Of a stretch of DNA of 64,000 bases, positions 1 through 9,387 are shown one piece after another; the first letter of the stretch is position 1; each line of letters starts with the position of its first letter. Made by a program: the position numbers and the translations under genes. This DNA comes from Pasteurellaceae bacterium (lineage in GTDB: Bacteria > Pseudomonadota > Gammaproteobacteria > Enterobacterales > Pasteurellaceae): the NCBI GenBank assembly GCA_900756155.1, contig CAAEJV010000017.1, forward strand, positions 248,001-312,000, written 5' to 3'. The notes below the pieces were generated by a model. That model had not been told where the DNA came from. It did not search any database and saw nothing but the letters and a program-made list of their open reading frames with translations.

Positions 1-51
1 ATAAGCCATGGAACATGCGGAGAGTACCGCAGTGACGATAAGTTTCTTCAT
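1..51 (-). CDS. N-terminal fragment of an exported protein (continues beyond the window)
   Basis: The first 17 codons of a minus-strand gene are visible, starting with ATG at 51..49 and running off the window edge. They read MKKLIVTAVLSACSMAY, a charged n-region followed by a hydrophobic core, which suggests a signal peptide; the Cys could be a lipobox but too little is visible to tell. An AAGGAT ribosome-binding sequence lies just upstream on the minus strand. It is divergent from the gene starting at 233. No function can be assigned. Confidence 0.55.
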   Translation of the reverse strand, partial: MKKLIVTAVLSACSMAY

Positions 52-232
52 GAAAAGATCCTTCTAGTTAGTTAACAGTTAAAACTTAACACATTAGATA
101 AACTAATTGTGGACAATGGCTATAGTAGCTTATTTTATTTTCTAGTCAATATTGCTTTTTTATTTCAGCCATTTAAGATTTGCTAAAGAAATTTGAAGTA
201 AAATACCGTTTCTATTTTTATTGGAAAGAATA

Positions 233-1300
233 ATGACAAAACAAATTTTCACACAATCTCAACAACCAGAAGAGGAAGAAATTCTGCCTAAGCAAGAATT
301 TCATAATGTTGAAACAACCATTGATAGCGAACCTTTAGAAGGGGAGTTGTTGGACGAGCAATTTGAGCAAATTGTGAAGCCTAAATTGAGTGGTTGGAAA
401 ACGGCTTTGAAATTGACCGCACTTTTATTTTTAGGGGCGACGGTTGCACAATCTGTTCAATGGATTTGGGATAGTTATCAAAATCAACAATGGATTTACC
501 TTGCTTTTGCGTTAGTGAGTTTTGTCGTTGTGTTGTTTGGTTTATCTGAAATCATCGCAGAATGGCGACGTTTGGTGAAACTCAAAAAGCGTTTGAATCT
601 ACAAGAACAAAGTCAGCGATTAATAGGTGAAAGTGCGGTTAAAAATCATCAAGTTTTTTCAGAACAGGATAGCGAGAAAGGAAAAGTCTTGTGTTTATCG
701 ATTGCCGATACCTTAAAATTGGATTCGCAACATCCTGCAATTGTCCAATGGGAAAAGCAGCTTAATGAAAGTTATTCTGCTCGCGAAGTTACCCATTTAT
801 TTAGTCAAACAGTGTTACAGTCTTTTGATAAAAAAGCGAAAAAACTGATTACTAAAATGGCAGCAGAATCCGCTGTGATTGTGGCAATCAGTCCTTTAGC
901 CATTATTGATATGTTTTTTATTGCATGGCGAAATATTCGTTTAATCAATAAAATTGCAGCAATTTATGGGATTGAGCTAGGGTATTTTACCCGTCTTCGT
1001 TTGCTCAGAATGGTGTTAGTGAATCTTGCTTTTGCCGGTGCGACTGAAATCGTGCAAGATTTAGGGATGGATTGGCTTTCGCAAGATATTACCGCGAAAC
1101 TTTCTGCGCGAGCAGCGCAGGGGATTGGCGTAGGATTATTAACAGCTCGATTGGGCATTAAGGCTATGGAGTTTTGTCGCCCATTGGCATTTGAGAAAGC
1201 CGAAAAACCAAAACTTTCTCATGTGCAAAAAGAATTGTTGACGGTAATGAAAGATACGGTACTTGGCAAGACGAAAGTGAAAGAAAAAGAAGAAGTGTAA
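233..1300 (+). CDS. YcjF-type inner-membrane protein (UPF0283/DUF697)
   Basis: This 355-residue protein has an acidic, soluble N-terminus of about 65 residues, a pair of hydrophobic segments at roughly 65-110, a charged helical linker, and a C-terminal DUF697-like part with further hydrophobic stretches. The pattern and length match the YcjF/UPF0283 membrane protein family, whose members often pair with the GTPase-like YcjX; no ycjX is visible here. I chose ATG 233 because GGAAAG at 223-228 is well spaced for it; an in-frame TTG at 221 is less likely. The molecular role is unknown. It converges on prfB with a shared terminator between them. Confidence 0.75.
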   Translation: MTKQIFTQSQQPEEEEILPKQEFHNVETTIDSEPLEGELLDEQFEQIVKPKLSGWKTALKLTALLFLGATVAQSVQWIWDSYQNQQWIYLAFALVSFVVVLFGLSEIIAEWRRLVKLKKRLNLQEQSQRLIGESAVKNHQVFSEQDSEKGKVLCLSIADTLKLDSQHPAIVQWEKQLNESYSAREVTHLFSQTVLQSFDKKAKKLITKMAAESAVIVAISPLAIIDMFFIAWRNIRLINKIAAIYGIELGYFTRLRLLRMVLVNLAFAGATEIVQDLGMDWLSQDITAKLSARAAQGIGVGLLTARLGIKAMEFCRPLAFEKAEKPKLSHVQKELLTVMKDTVLGKTKVKEKEEV

Positions 1301-1301
1301 T

Positions 1302-1335
1302 AAAAAAGTGCGGTTAAAATTGACCGCACTTTTTT
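1302..1335. terminator. Bidirectional terminator made of paired uptake signals
   Basis: A perfect 13-bp stem (AAAAAAGTGCGGT pairing with ACCGCACTTTTTT) and an 8-nt loop lie between the convergent ycjF-like and prfB genes. Both arms contain the Haemophilus uptake-signal core, and each strand ends in a T run, so it can serve both genes. Confidence 0.85.
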
Positions 1336-1348
1336 GTATAAGAGATGA

Positions 1349-2447
1349 TTAAAGTCCTGCTTTCAAGCTTGCTTCAATAAAGCGGTCTAGATCGCCATCC
1401 AGTACAGCTTGTGTATTACGATTTTCAACGCCTGTGCGGAGATCCTTAATACGCGCATCATCTAACACATAAGAACGAATTTGGCTGCCCCAACCAATAT
1501 CAGATTTATTATCTTCCATCGCTTGTTTATCCGCATTTTTCTTTTGTAACTCAAGCTCATACAATTTTGCTTTCAACTGCTTCATGGCTTGATCTTTATT
1601 TTTGTGCTGAGAACGATCGTTTTGACATTGCACAACAATCCCACTTGGCATGTGAGTAATACGCACCGCACTTTCAGTTTTATTGACGTGCTGACCACCC
1701 GCACCGGATGCACGGTAAACGTCAATACGTAAATCAGCCGGATTGATTTCAATATCAATATCGTCATCAATTTCAGGATAAACGAAAGCTGCTGCAAATG
1801 ATGTATGACGACGGTTATTGGAGTCGAATGGACTTTTGCGCACTAAACGATGAATACCGGTTTCAGTACGTAACCAACCGAAAGCATATTCGCCGCTGAC
1901 ACGAATCGTCGCGGATTTTAAACCTGCGACATCACCATCAGAGACTTCCATTAATTCTGTTTTAAAGCCTTTGCTTTCAGCCCATCGAAGGTACATGCGA
2001 AGTAACATTTCTGTCCAGTCCTGCGCTTCTGTACCACCGGAACCCGCTTGTAAATCGACATAACAATCGCATGCATCATGTTCACCGCTAAACATACGGC
2101 GGAATTCTAATTTTGCAAGTTGTTGTTCAAGTTCGTCTAATTCAGCAACGGCTTCATTAAAGGTCTCTTCATCTTCAGCTTCAACGGCTAATTCAAGAAG
2201 CCCTTCAACATCCTCTAAACCTTGTTCTAAATTCTTGATAGTATCAACCACTTGTTCAAGTGAAACACGTTCTTTCCCTAGCGCTTGGGCTTTTTCAGGA
2301 TCATTCCACACATCGGGTTGTTCTAATTCGGCATTAACTTCTTCTAAACGCTCAACTTTTGCATCGAAGTCAAAGATACCCCCGAAGCACAGAAGTGCGC
2401 TCGGAAAGATCGGCGATTTTGTTTTTGATTGGATTAATTTCAAACAT
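1349..2447 (-). CDS. prfB: Peptide chain release factor 2, with programmed +1 frameshift
   Basis: RF2 recognises UGA and UAA and triggers peptide release on the ribosome. The true start is ATG 2447..2445 (MFEINPIKNK), and frame 0 meets UGA at 2372..2370 as codon 26. The preceding CTT codon and a GGGGG Shine-Dalgarno-like run at 2383..2379 reproduce the classical autoregulatory slippery site; after skipping one T the frame continues as DFDAKVERL. Anticodon-mimic SPF (in KSPFDSN) and catalytic GGQ (in GAGGQHVNK) are present. The residue four before GGQ is Ala (RASGAGGQ), unlike the Thr of E. coli K-12. RF2 levels are thus controlled by the efficiency of UGA termination. lysS, the usual downstream partner, is not here. 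Confidence 0.96.
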
Positions 2448-2510
2448 AATAAATAAACCTCTATAAGCGGCAGAAGTATAAGTCATTTTCAGTTTTTTGG
2501 GTAGTTTAGC

Positions 2511-2538
2511 TTGCACAAATCATCGATCCATTTATAAT
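2511..2538 (+). promoter_or_regulatory. Probable sigma-70 promoter of dsbC
   Basis: TTGCAC at 2511-2516 and TATAAT at 2533-2538 are separated by 16 bp and lie 36 bp upstream of the dsbC start codon. Confidence 0.6.
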
Positions 2539-2573
2539 TCTAATCTTTGTTGTTTAGATATTTAGGAATAAAA

Positions 2574-3260
2574 ATGAAAAAATTACTGACCGCACTTTTA
2601 ATCACTGCTTCTGCCACTGCAATGGCGAGTGATGCTGAGATTAAATCGAAGTTACAGGCATTAGGTGCGAAAAATATTGAGGTGAAAGATTCACCGGTAA
2701 AAGGCCTTAAAACAGCCGTGACTGATCAAGGCATTTTATATGTAAGTGAAAATGGTCAATATGTTTTGCAAGGCAAAATGTATGAATTAACAAATAAAGG
2801 CCCAGTTGATGTAGCGGGTAAATTTTTAGCAGATAAAGTGAATGCATTAAAAAGCGAAATGATCGTTTATCCTGCAAAAAATGAAAAATATGTTGTGACC
2901 GTATTCATGGATATTACTTGTCATTATTGCCATATCCTTCATCAACAACTGAAAGAATATAATGATTTAGGTATTACTGTTCGTTATCTTGCATTCCCAC
3001 GTGGTGGAATGAATGAAACCGCTCGCCAAATGGAAGCAATTTGGACATCGAAAGATCCTGTATTTGCATTAAACGAAGCAGAAAAAGGTAACTTACCGAA
3101 AGAATTAAAAGCACCTAATATTGTGAAAAGACACTATGATTTAGGTGTACAACTCGGTGTGCAAGGTACGCCAAGTATTGTGACTTCAACAGGTGAATTG
3201 ATTGGGGGATATTTAAAACCCAAAGATTTATTAGCTGCCTTGAAGGAGTCAGAAGAATAA
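2574..3260 (+). CDS. dsbC: Periplasmic disulfide isomerase DsbC
   Basis: DsbC rearranges wrong disulfides in the periplasm and is kept reduced by DsbD. The 228-residue precursor starts with a signal peptide (MKKLLTALLITASATAMA, cleavage before SDAE), followed by the N-terminal dimerisation domain and a thioredoxin-fold domain. The active site is C-H-Y-C at about residues 116-119, the form I recall for Haemophilus DsbC rather than CGYC of E. coli; the cis-proline loop is GTPS. Start ATG 2574 is preferred over an upstream in-frame TTG because it begins the signal peptide and has AGGA upstream. It sits directly before recJ, as in E. coli and H. influenzae. Confidence 0.93.
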   Translation: MKKLLTALLITASATAMASDAEIKSKLQALGAKNIEVKDSPVKGLKTAVTDQGILYVSENGQYVLQGKMYELTNKGPVDVAGKFLADKVNALKSEMIVYPAKNEKYVVTVFMDITCHYCHILHQQLKEYNDLGITVRYLAFPRGGMNETARQMEAIWTSKDPVFALNEAEKGNLPKELKAPNIVKRHYDLGVQLGVQGTPSIVTSTGELIGGYLKPKDLLAALKESEE

Positions 3261-3272
3261 TTTTTAGTAGTG

Positions 3273-3293
3273 AGGGCGTATGATATACGCCCT
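3273..3293 (+). terminator. Hairpin after dsbC
   Basis: AGGGCGTAT pairs perfectly with ATACGCCCT across a 3-nt loop just after the dsbC stop. The following T tract is short, so termination may be partial. Confidence 0.55.
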
Positions 3294-3364
3294 TTAAATA
3301 TTCATATCATCAAAGTGTGCATATTGTGGTTTCTTTGGATGATAATTTTAAATAACAAAACACC

Positions 3365-5089
3365 GTGAAAAAACTCATCAAACGTCGTGAAATTCCTGCC
3401 GGAAATTCTGTTTCAGATAATGCATTACTCGATCGTCTCTATCGTTCTCGCCATATTAAAAATAGCCAAGAATTAGACCGCACTTTGCAATCAATGCTGA
3501 ATCCCAATCAATTACACGGTATTCAACACGCCGTAGATTTATTGGTTGATGCTTATCAACAGCAACAAAAGATTGTTATCGTCGGTGATTTTGATGCAGA
3601 TGGGGCAACCAGTACGGCGCTTTCAGTATTAGCTTTGCGTATGCTGGGCTTTACTGATGTGGAATACCTAGTGCCAAATCGTTTTGAGCAAGGCTATGGT
3701 TTGAGTGTACCTGTTGCTGAGATGGCAATGGAAAAAGGCGTGCAGTTATTGATGACGGTGGATAACGGGGTATCGTCTTTTGAGGGTGTAGCGTATTTAA
3801 AAGAGCAGGGCGTGAAGGTGTTAATTACCGATCATCACTTGCCACCAGAAATACTGCCGAATGCTGATGCCATTGTTAATCCAAATTTGCAACAATGTGA
3901 TTTCCCTTCAAAATGTTTAGCCGGCGTAGGCGTAGCATTCTATTTAATGCTCGCTTTACGTGCCAAATTTCGCGAGTTGGGCATTTTTACGGCTGAAACA
4001 CAGCCTAATTTTACTGAATTACTGGATTTAGTCGCGCTCGGTACGATTGCGGATGTTGTTCCCCTTGATCAAAATAACCGCATTTTAGCCTATCAAGGGG
4101 TGATGCGAATTCGTGCGAAACGTTGTCGACCAGGAATTATTGCTCTCGCTGAAGTGGCTAATCGAGAAGTTGAAAAACTTTGCTCGGCTGATTTGGGCTT
4201 TGCGATTGCTCCACGTTTAAATGCAGCGGGTCGATTAGATAATATGTCTGTCGGTGTGGAGTTATTACTTGCAGAAAGCATGCAAGAGGCCAGAGCCCAA
4301 GCCTTAGATTTGGACAATTTAAATCAGGCTCGAAAAGAAATTGAGCAAGGCATGAAGTTGGAAGCCTTAGAAATTTGCCGAAATCTCACCGCACTTTCTG
4401 ATGAATTACCGATGGGGATCGCCTTATTCCAGCCAGATTGGCATCAAGGTGTATTAGGTATTGTGGCTTCTCGAATCAAAGATCAATACCATCGACCAGT
4501 CATTGCTTTTGCGCAAGATCAAGAAGGTATTTTAAAAGGCTCTGCGCGTTCAATTGAAGGCTTGCATATGCGCGATGTATTAGAGCGTATTCATTCCCAA
4601 CATCCTGATATGATTTTAAAATTTGGTGGTCATGCCATGGCAGCAGGATTAAGCATTAAAGAAAGCTTTTTCCCTGATTTTCAAAAGATTTTTAATCAAA
4701 CGGTGCAAGATTGGTTAAATGAAGATCAATTACAAGGTGTGATTTGGACGGATGGCGAACTTCAAGCAAATGAATTTAGTATTGAAACGGCAGAAGTGAT
4801 AAAATCTGGCGGTCCTTGGGGACAAGCTTTTCCTGAGCCTGTTTTTGATGGTGAATTTAAAATTTTTGAGCAACGTGCTATCGGGCAAAATCAAAATCAT
4901 TTAAAAATGCTCGTAGAGCCTAAAAATGGCGGTCCATTATTAGATGCCATTGCGTTTAATATCGATACTCGGTATTATCCCGACTTGTCGATTAAGCAGG
5001 CAAAATTTGCTTATAAGTTAGAAATTAATGAGTTTCGTGGAAATCGAAACCTCCAATTATTAGTCGATTATATTGAACCAATTGGTTAA
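3365..5089 (+). CDS. recJ: Single-stranded-DNA-specific exonuclease RecJ
   Basis: RecJ is a 5'-3' ssDNA exonuclease in recombination and mismatch repair, and its family also acts in DNA uptake and transformation pathways. The 574-residue protein has the usual length. The DHH phosphoesterase motifs are clear: GDFDADGATS near residues 74-83, a VDNG motif near 132-135 and DHH at 156-158, followed by the DHHA1 part (KFGGHAMAAG near 420) and the C-terminal OB-like domain. The start is GTG at 3365 with almost no Shine-Dalgarno sequence, which suggests low expression. The next gene begins 3 nt after the stop codon. Confidence 0.95.
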   Translation: MKKLIKRREIPAGNSVSDNALLDRLYRSRHIKNSQELDRTLQSMLNPNQLHGIQHAVDLLVDAYQQQQKIVIVGDFDADGATSTALSVLALRMLGFTDVEYLVPNRFEQGYGLSVPVAEMAMEKGVQLLMTVDNGVSSFEGVAYLKEQGVKVLITDHHLPPEILPNADAIVNPNLQQCDFPSKCLAGVGVAFYLMLALRAKFRELGIFTAETQPNFTELLDLVALGTIADVVPLDQNNRILAYQGVMRIRAKRCRPGIIALAEVANREVEKLCSADLGFAIAPRLNAAGRLDNMSVGVELLLAESMQEARAQALDLDNLNQARKEIEQGMKLEALEICRNLTALSDELPMGIALFQPDWHQGVLGIVASRIKDQYHRPVIAFAQDQEGILKGSARSIEGLHMRDVLERIHSQHPDMILKFGGHAMAAGLSIKESFFPDFQKIFNQTVQDWLNEDQLQGVIWTDGELQANEFSIETAEVIKSGGPWGQAFPEPVFDGEFKIFEQRAIGQNQNHLKMLVEPKNGGPLLDAIAFNIDTRYYPDLSIKQAKFAYKLEINEFRGNRNLQLLVDYIEPIG

Positions 5090-5092
5090 TTT

Positions 5093-5809
5093 ATGAAAAA
5101 AGTTTGGCAGAATAAATTATTAAAAGGATCCTTTGCAATGATATTGCTGAGTGTAACGAATGTCGCATTCGGTGAAGTCAATGCAAAGGATTTTTCTGCC
5201 AAAAATTCACCGCACTTACCACCAGCGAATGTGGCACAGTTTGAAGACGGTCGAGATTATTTTTCATACCAAGAACCCATTGAACAAGCCAAAAGAAACG
5301 ATCGTAAAATCCCTATCCAATTTTTCTTTGATTATGACTGCCGAGTTTGTTCTTCAGCTCAAGATATTTTGCAACTTTATAGCCAAATTCGTCCGAATAA
5401 AGTCGCATTAGAAGAGCATCCAGTCGCCACAAATGAAGCTAAATTTTCAGCGACAATATTCTATACATTACAGCGTTTAAAAGTGGACGAGCTGTCAGAT
5501 GTGCTGTTATTTGAAACCTCTGAAAAGGCGCGCTATACCGAATTATCCACATTAGATAAGATGCGTGAATGGGTTGTCTCACAAGGGATTAGTAAAGCTG
5601 AATTTAATAAAGTCGTCCATTCCAAAGAAGTGAAAGAGGATGTGAGTAACGCCATTTATTTGACAGAAGAATATGGTGTCTTTACTTTCCCTTATGTGGT
5701 TGTGGGCGGAAAATATGTTCTCACCGCGAGTACGCTGTATAACGATGATTATGGCGTAGCAGTATTAGATTTCTTAGTGAATAAACTCGAACAAGAAAGG
5801 AAAAAATAA
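5093..5809 (+). CDS. Exported DsbA-like thiol-disulfide protein
   Basis: This 238-residue protein carries an N-terminal signal sequence ending near AFG. It has a thioredoxin/DsbA-like fold with a redox-type C-R-V-C pair at residues 83 and 86, and a cis-proline-like TFPYVVVGGKYV segment near residue 200. It probably acts as a periplasmic thiol oxidoreductase, but its substrate is unknown. It follows recJ by 3 nt and its stop codon overlaps the mtnN start (TAATG), so it is cotranscribed with both. From memory it corresponds to the HI1215 position of H. influenzae. The family is annotated only generally. Confidence 0.75.
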   Translation: MKKVWQNKLLKGSFAMILLSVTNVAFGEVNAKDFSAKNSPHLPPANVAQFEDGRDYFSYQEPIEQAKRNDRKIPIQFFFDYDCRVCSSAQDILQLYSQIRPNKVALEEHPVATNEAKFSATIFYTLQRLKVDELSDVLLFETSEKARYTELSTLDKMREWVVSQGISKAEFNKVVHSKEVKEDVSNAIYLTEEYGVFTFPYVVVGGKYVLTASTLYNDDYGVAVLDFLVNKLEQERKK

Positions 5810-6498
5810 TGAAAATCGGGATTGTTGGTGCAATGGCACAAGAAGTGGAAATTTTATCCCAATTAATGACAGATAAAAGAGAAACAAAAGTGGCAAGCGC
5901 GGTCATTTTTGAAGGCAAAATTAATGGTAAAGAAGTCGCATTATTGCAATCTGGGATTGGTAAAGTCGCCGCGGCTATTGGCACTACCGCTTTATTACAA
6001 TTGGCTAAACCGGATGTGGTTTTAAATACCGGCTCAGCAGGAGGTGTGGCAAAAGGCTTAAAGGTAGGAGATATCGTTATTTCCGATGAAACCCGCTATC
6101 ACGATGCTGATGTGACAGCTTTCGGTTATGAAAAAGGTCAATTACCCGCAAATCCAGCAGCTTTCCTTTCTGATCAACAATTAGCCGATTTAGCCGATGA
6201 AATTGCACAGTCACAAGGACAAAATGTAAAACGTGGTTTAATTTGCTCGGGAGATAGCTTTATTAATAGCGAAGAAAAAATTGCTCAAATTAAAGCGGAT
6301 TTCCCCAATGTGACAGCAGTAGAAATGGAAGCAACAGCAATTGCACAAGTTTGTCATGCCTTTAACGTACCATTTGTGGTTGTTCGAGCTATTTCTGATG
6401 CAGGCGATGGCGAAGCGAGTATGTCATTTGAAGAATTTCTCCCACTTGCAGCAAAACAATCCTCTGCATTAGTGTTGGGCATGATAGATAGATTATAA
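5809..6498 (+). CDS. mtnN: 5'-methylthioadenosine/S-adenosylhomocysteine nucleosidase
   Basis: MtnN cleaves methylthioadenosine, S-adenosylhomocysteine and 5'-deoxyadenosine, releasing adenine; it feeds methionine salvage and the LuxS/AI-2 route. The 229-residue protein has the catalytic residues expected from the E. coli enzyme at identical positions: Glu12 (AMAQEVE), Glu174 (VEMEAT) and Asp197 (AISDAGDG). The start codon overlaps the stop of the upstream thiol-disulfide gene, with AAAGGA upstream, which indicates translational coupling. Confidence 0.95.
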   Translation: MKIGIVGAMAQEVEILSQLMTDKRETKVASAVIFEGKINGKEVALLQSGIGKVAAAIGTTALLQLAKPDVVLNTGSAGGVAKGLKVGDIVISDETRYHDADVTAFGYEKGQLPANPAAFLSDQQLADLADEIAQSQGQNVKRGLICSGDSFINSEEKIAQIKADFPNVTAVEMEATAIAQVCHAFNVPFVVVRAISDAGDGEASMSFEEFLPLAAKQSSALVLGMIDRL

Positions 6499-6508
6499 GA
6501 GGTAATTT

Positions 6509-7186
6509 ATGGGTATGATTATCACCGTTGATGGCCCAAGTGGGGCTGGAAAAGGAACGCTTTGCTATGCATTGGCAGAGAAGTTAGGTTTTACCTTATT
6601 AGATAGTGGTGCGATTTATCGCGTGACGGCATTGGCTGCGCTGAAACGTCATGCAGATTTAACCGATGAAGAAGGATTAGCGGAGTTAGCACGTTATTTA
6701 GATATTCAGTTCATTCCGAAAAATGGTGAAGTAAATGTGCTTCTTGGTGGGATGGATGTAAGTCATTTAATCCGTACTCAAGAAGTGGCGGAAGCTGCGT
6801 CAAAAGTGGCCGTTTTTCCTAAAGTGCGGTCAGCTTTACTGCAACTTCAACAGGATTTTGGTAAAAATGATGGCCTGATTGCGGATGGGCGAGATATGGG
6901 GACGGTAGTTTTCCCAAATGCACAAGTTAAACTGTTTTTAGACGCGAGTGCGGAAGAACGTGCAAAAAGACGCTATAAACAGTTGCAAAATAAGGGAATT
7001 AATGGTAACTTTGCACAGATTTTAGCCGAGATACAAGAACGCGATTTTCGCGATAGAAATCGTGAGGTTGCGCCATTGAAACCGGCTGATGATGCTTTAT
7101 TGTTAGATAGTACAACATTGAGTATTGATGAAGTCATTACTCAAGCGTTAGCTTATATTCAACAAAAAGCGTCAATTTCGATTTAA
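6509..7186 (+). CDS. cmk: Cytidylate kinase
   Basis: Cmk phosphorylates CMP and dCMP to the diphosphates in pyrimidine salvage. The 225-residue protein begins with a P-loop (VDGPSGAGKGT) and contains the DSGAIYR, ADGRDMGT and RDFRDRNR motifs of the family. ATG 6509 has AGAGG 6 nt upstream; a second in-frame ATG two codons later is also possible. It precedes rpsA, the usual cmk-rpsA-ihfB order. Confidence 0.95.
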   Translation: MGMIITVDGPSGAGKGTLCYALAEKLGFTLLDSGAIYRVTALAALKRHADLTDEEGLAELARYLDIQFIPKNGEVNVLLGGMDVSHLIRTQEVAEAASKVAVFPKVRSALLQLQQDFGKNDGLIADGRDMGTVVFPNAQVKLFLDASAEERAKRRYKQLQNKGINGNFAQILAEIQERDFRDRNREVAPLKPADDALLLDSTTLSIDEVITQALAYIQQKASISI

Positions 7187-7282
7187 CTGTTTATTCAAGG
7201 AAGAATAGACATTTATCCTCAACCCCGCATTTTATGGATCTTAATGTGGATGTTATTAACTTAAATTAAGAAGATTATTTAT

Positions 7283-8932
7283 ATGTCAGAATCTTTTGCT
7301 CAACTCTTTGAAGAATCATTAAAAGGCCTTGAAACCCGTCAAGGTTCAATCGTTAGCGGTACTGTTGTTGCTATTCAAAAAGGCTTTGTACTTGTTGATG
7401 CAGGCTTAAAATCTGAATCTGCAATTCCTGTTGCTGAATTCCAAAACGCTCAAGGTGAACTTGAAGTTAAAGTTGGTGACACAGTAAACGTAGCTTTAGA
7501 TGCAGTTGAAGATGGTTACGGCGAAACTAAACTTTCTCGTGAGAAAGCTGTTCGTCACGAATCTTGGATTGAATTAGAAAAAGCTTACGAAGAAAAAGCG
7601 ACCGTTATCGGTTTAATCAACGGTAAAGTGAAAGGCGGTTTCACAGTTGAGTTAAACGGTGTTCGTGCATTCTTACCAGGTTCATTAGTTGATACACGTC
7701 CAGCACGTGAAGCTGATCACCTACTTGGTAAAGAATTAGAATTCAAAGTAATCAAATTAGATCAAAAACGTAACAACGTTGTTGTTTCTCGTCGTGCAGT
7801 GATTGAATCTGAAAACAGCCAAGAACGTGAACAAATCCTTGAGAACCTAGCTGAAGGTTCAGAAGTTAAAGGTATCGTTAAAAACTTAACTGACTACGGT
7901 GCATTCGTAGATTTAGGTGGCGTTGACGGTTTATTACACATCACTGATATGGCTTGGAAACGTGTTAAACACCCAAGCGAAATCGTGAATGTAGGTGACG
8001 AAGTAACTGTTAAAGTATTAAAATTTGACAAAGATCGTACTCGCGTATCTTTAGGCTTAAAACAATTAGGTCAAGATCCTTGGGTTGCTATCGCTGAAAA
8101 CCACCCAGTAAACAGCAAATTAACTGGTAAAGTAACTAACTTAACTGACTATGGTTGTTTCGTTGAAATCTTAGATGGCGTTGAAGGTTTAGTTCACGTT
8201 TCTGAAATGGATTGGACTAACAAAAACATCCACCCATCTAAAGTTGTAAGCTTAGGCGATACAGTTGAAGTAATGGTGTTAGAAGTTGACGAAGAACGTC
8301 GTCGTATTTCTTTAGGTTTAAAACAATGCAAACCTAACCCATGGACTCAATTCGCTGAAACTCACAACAAAGGCGACAAAGTTACTGGTAAAATTAAATC
8401 AATCACTGATTTCGGTATCTTTATCGGTCTTGAAGGTGGTATCGACGGTTTAGTTCACTTATCTGACATTTCTTGGAATGTTGCAGGTGAAGAAGCAGTT
8501 CGTAACTACAAAAAAGGTGATGAAGTTTCTGCAGTAGTATTAGCAGTCGATGCAGTGAAAGAACGTATTTCTTTAGGTATCAAACAACTTGAAGATGATC
8601 CATTCAACAACTTCGTAGCTATCAACAAAAAAGGTGCAGTAATTTCTGCAACTGTTGTTGAAGCTGACGCTAAAGGTGCTAAAGTTGAATTAGCAGGTGG
8701 CGTTGAAGGTTATATCCGTGCAGCAGACTTAACAAACGAAGTTGCAGCAGGCGATGTAGTTGAAGCGAAATACACTGGTGTTGATCGTAAAGCTCGTATC
8801 GTTCACTTATCTGTAAAAGCGAAAGATCAAGCTGAAGAAGCTGCTGCAGTTGCAAACGTGAATACCAAACAAGAAGATGTTGCTATTCCTAACGCAATGG
8901 CTGAAGCTTTCAAAGCAGCTAAAGGTGAATAA
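7283..8932 (+). CDS. rpsA: 30S ribosomal protein S1
   Basis: S1 brings mRNA to the 30S subunit and is needed to initiate on weakly structured or leader-poor messages. The 549-residue protein has six successive S1 (OB-fold) repeats, with recognisable motifs such as DYGAFVDLGG, DYGCFVEI and DFGIFIGL in repeats 3 to 5. Codon use is strongly biased, typical of a highly expressed gene. The leader between cmk and rpsA is about 95 bp and lacks a strong Shine-Dalgarno (GAAGATTATTTAT before ATG), as in the autogenously controlled E. coli gene. Confidence 0.97.
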   Translation: MSESFAQLFEESLKGLETRQGSIVSGTVVAIQKGFVLVDAGLKSESAIPVAEFQNAQGELEVKVGDTVNVALDAVEDGYGETKLSREKAVRHESWIELEKAYEEKATVIGLINGKVKGGFTVELNGVRAFLPGSLVDTRPAREADHLLGKELEFKVIKLDQKRNNVVVSRRAVIESENSQEREQILENLAEGSEVKGIVKNLTDYGAFVDLGGVDGLLHITDMAWKRVKHPSEIVNVGDEVTVKVLKFDKDRTRVSLGLKQLGQDPWVAIAENHPVNSKLTGKVTNLTDYGCFVEILDGVEGLVHVSEMDWTNKNIHPSKVVSLGDTVEVMVLEVDEERRRISLGLKQCKPNPWTQFAETHNKGDKVTGKIKSITDFGIFIGLEGGIDGLVHLSDISWNVAGEEAVRNYKKGDEVSAVVLAVDAVKERISLGIKQLEDDPFNNFVAINKKGAVISATVVEADAKGAKVELAGGVEGYIRAADLTNEVAAGDVVEAKYTGVDRKARIVHLSVKAKDQAEEAAAVANVNTKQEDVAIPNAMAEAFKAAKGE

Positions 8933-8944
8933 TTAATTCACATA

Positions 8945-8975
8945 AATAAGGCTGGGTCATTGACTCAGCCTTATT
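8945..8975 (+). terminator. Hairpin after rpsA
   Basis: AATAAGGCTGGGT pairs with ACTCAGCCTTATT (one G-T pair) across a 5-nt loop. The T tract is imperfect, so read-through into ihfB is plausible. Confidence 0.6.
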
Positions 8976-9083
8976 ACTACCAGCTATAATTAACAAGGAT
9001 TTAGCGGTAATTTATTATGAACTAATGCATTACCTGTAAGTCTTAATAACAAGTTTAAGTATAAATTTAAAGGAGAGTTGACG

Positions 9084-9368
9084 ATGACTAAATCTGAACT
9101 AATTGAAAATCTATCAACAAAGCACCCAACTTTATCCGCAAAAGAAGTAGAAGGTATTGTAAAGGATATTCTTGAACTCATTGCACAATCTTTAGAAGAG
9201 GGGAATCGTATTGAAGTGCGTGGTTTTGGTAGTTTCTCTTTACACCATCGTCAACCGCGAGTGGGCCGTAACCCTAAAACCGGTGATTCTGTAAAATTAG
9301 ATGCTAAATCTGTACCGCACTTTAAAGCAGGTAAAGAATTAAAAGATCGCGTAAATGTTTTTGCTTAA
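9084..9368 (+). CDS. ihfB: Integration host factor subunit beta
   Basis: IhfB forms a heterodimer with IhfA that bends DNA sharply at specific sites in replication, transcription and phage integration. The 94-residue protein has the HU/IHF fold, with the beta-arm signature GRNPKTGDSVKL and the N-terminal MTKSELIENL typical of the beta subunit. ATG 9084 is supported by AGGAG at 9071-9075; an in-frame TTG two codons upstream is not needed. Confidence 0.96.
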   Translation: MTKSELIENLSTKHPTLSAKEVEGIVKDILELIAQSLEEGNRIEVRGFGSFSLHHRQPRVGRNPKTGDSVKLDAKSVPHFKAGKELKDRVNVFA

Positions 9369-9387
9369 ACATTCAATCAATATCAAT

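Noticed and set aside
2445..2447. prfB as a frameshifted pseudogene
   Set aside because: The in-frame UGA at codon 26 is the conserved regulatory frameshift site, with its upstream GGGGG and CTT intact.
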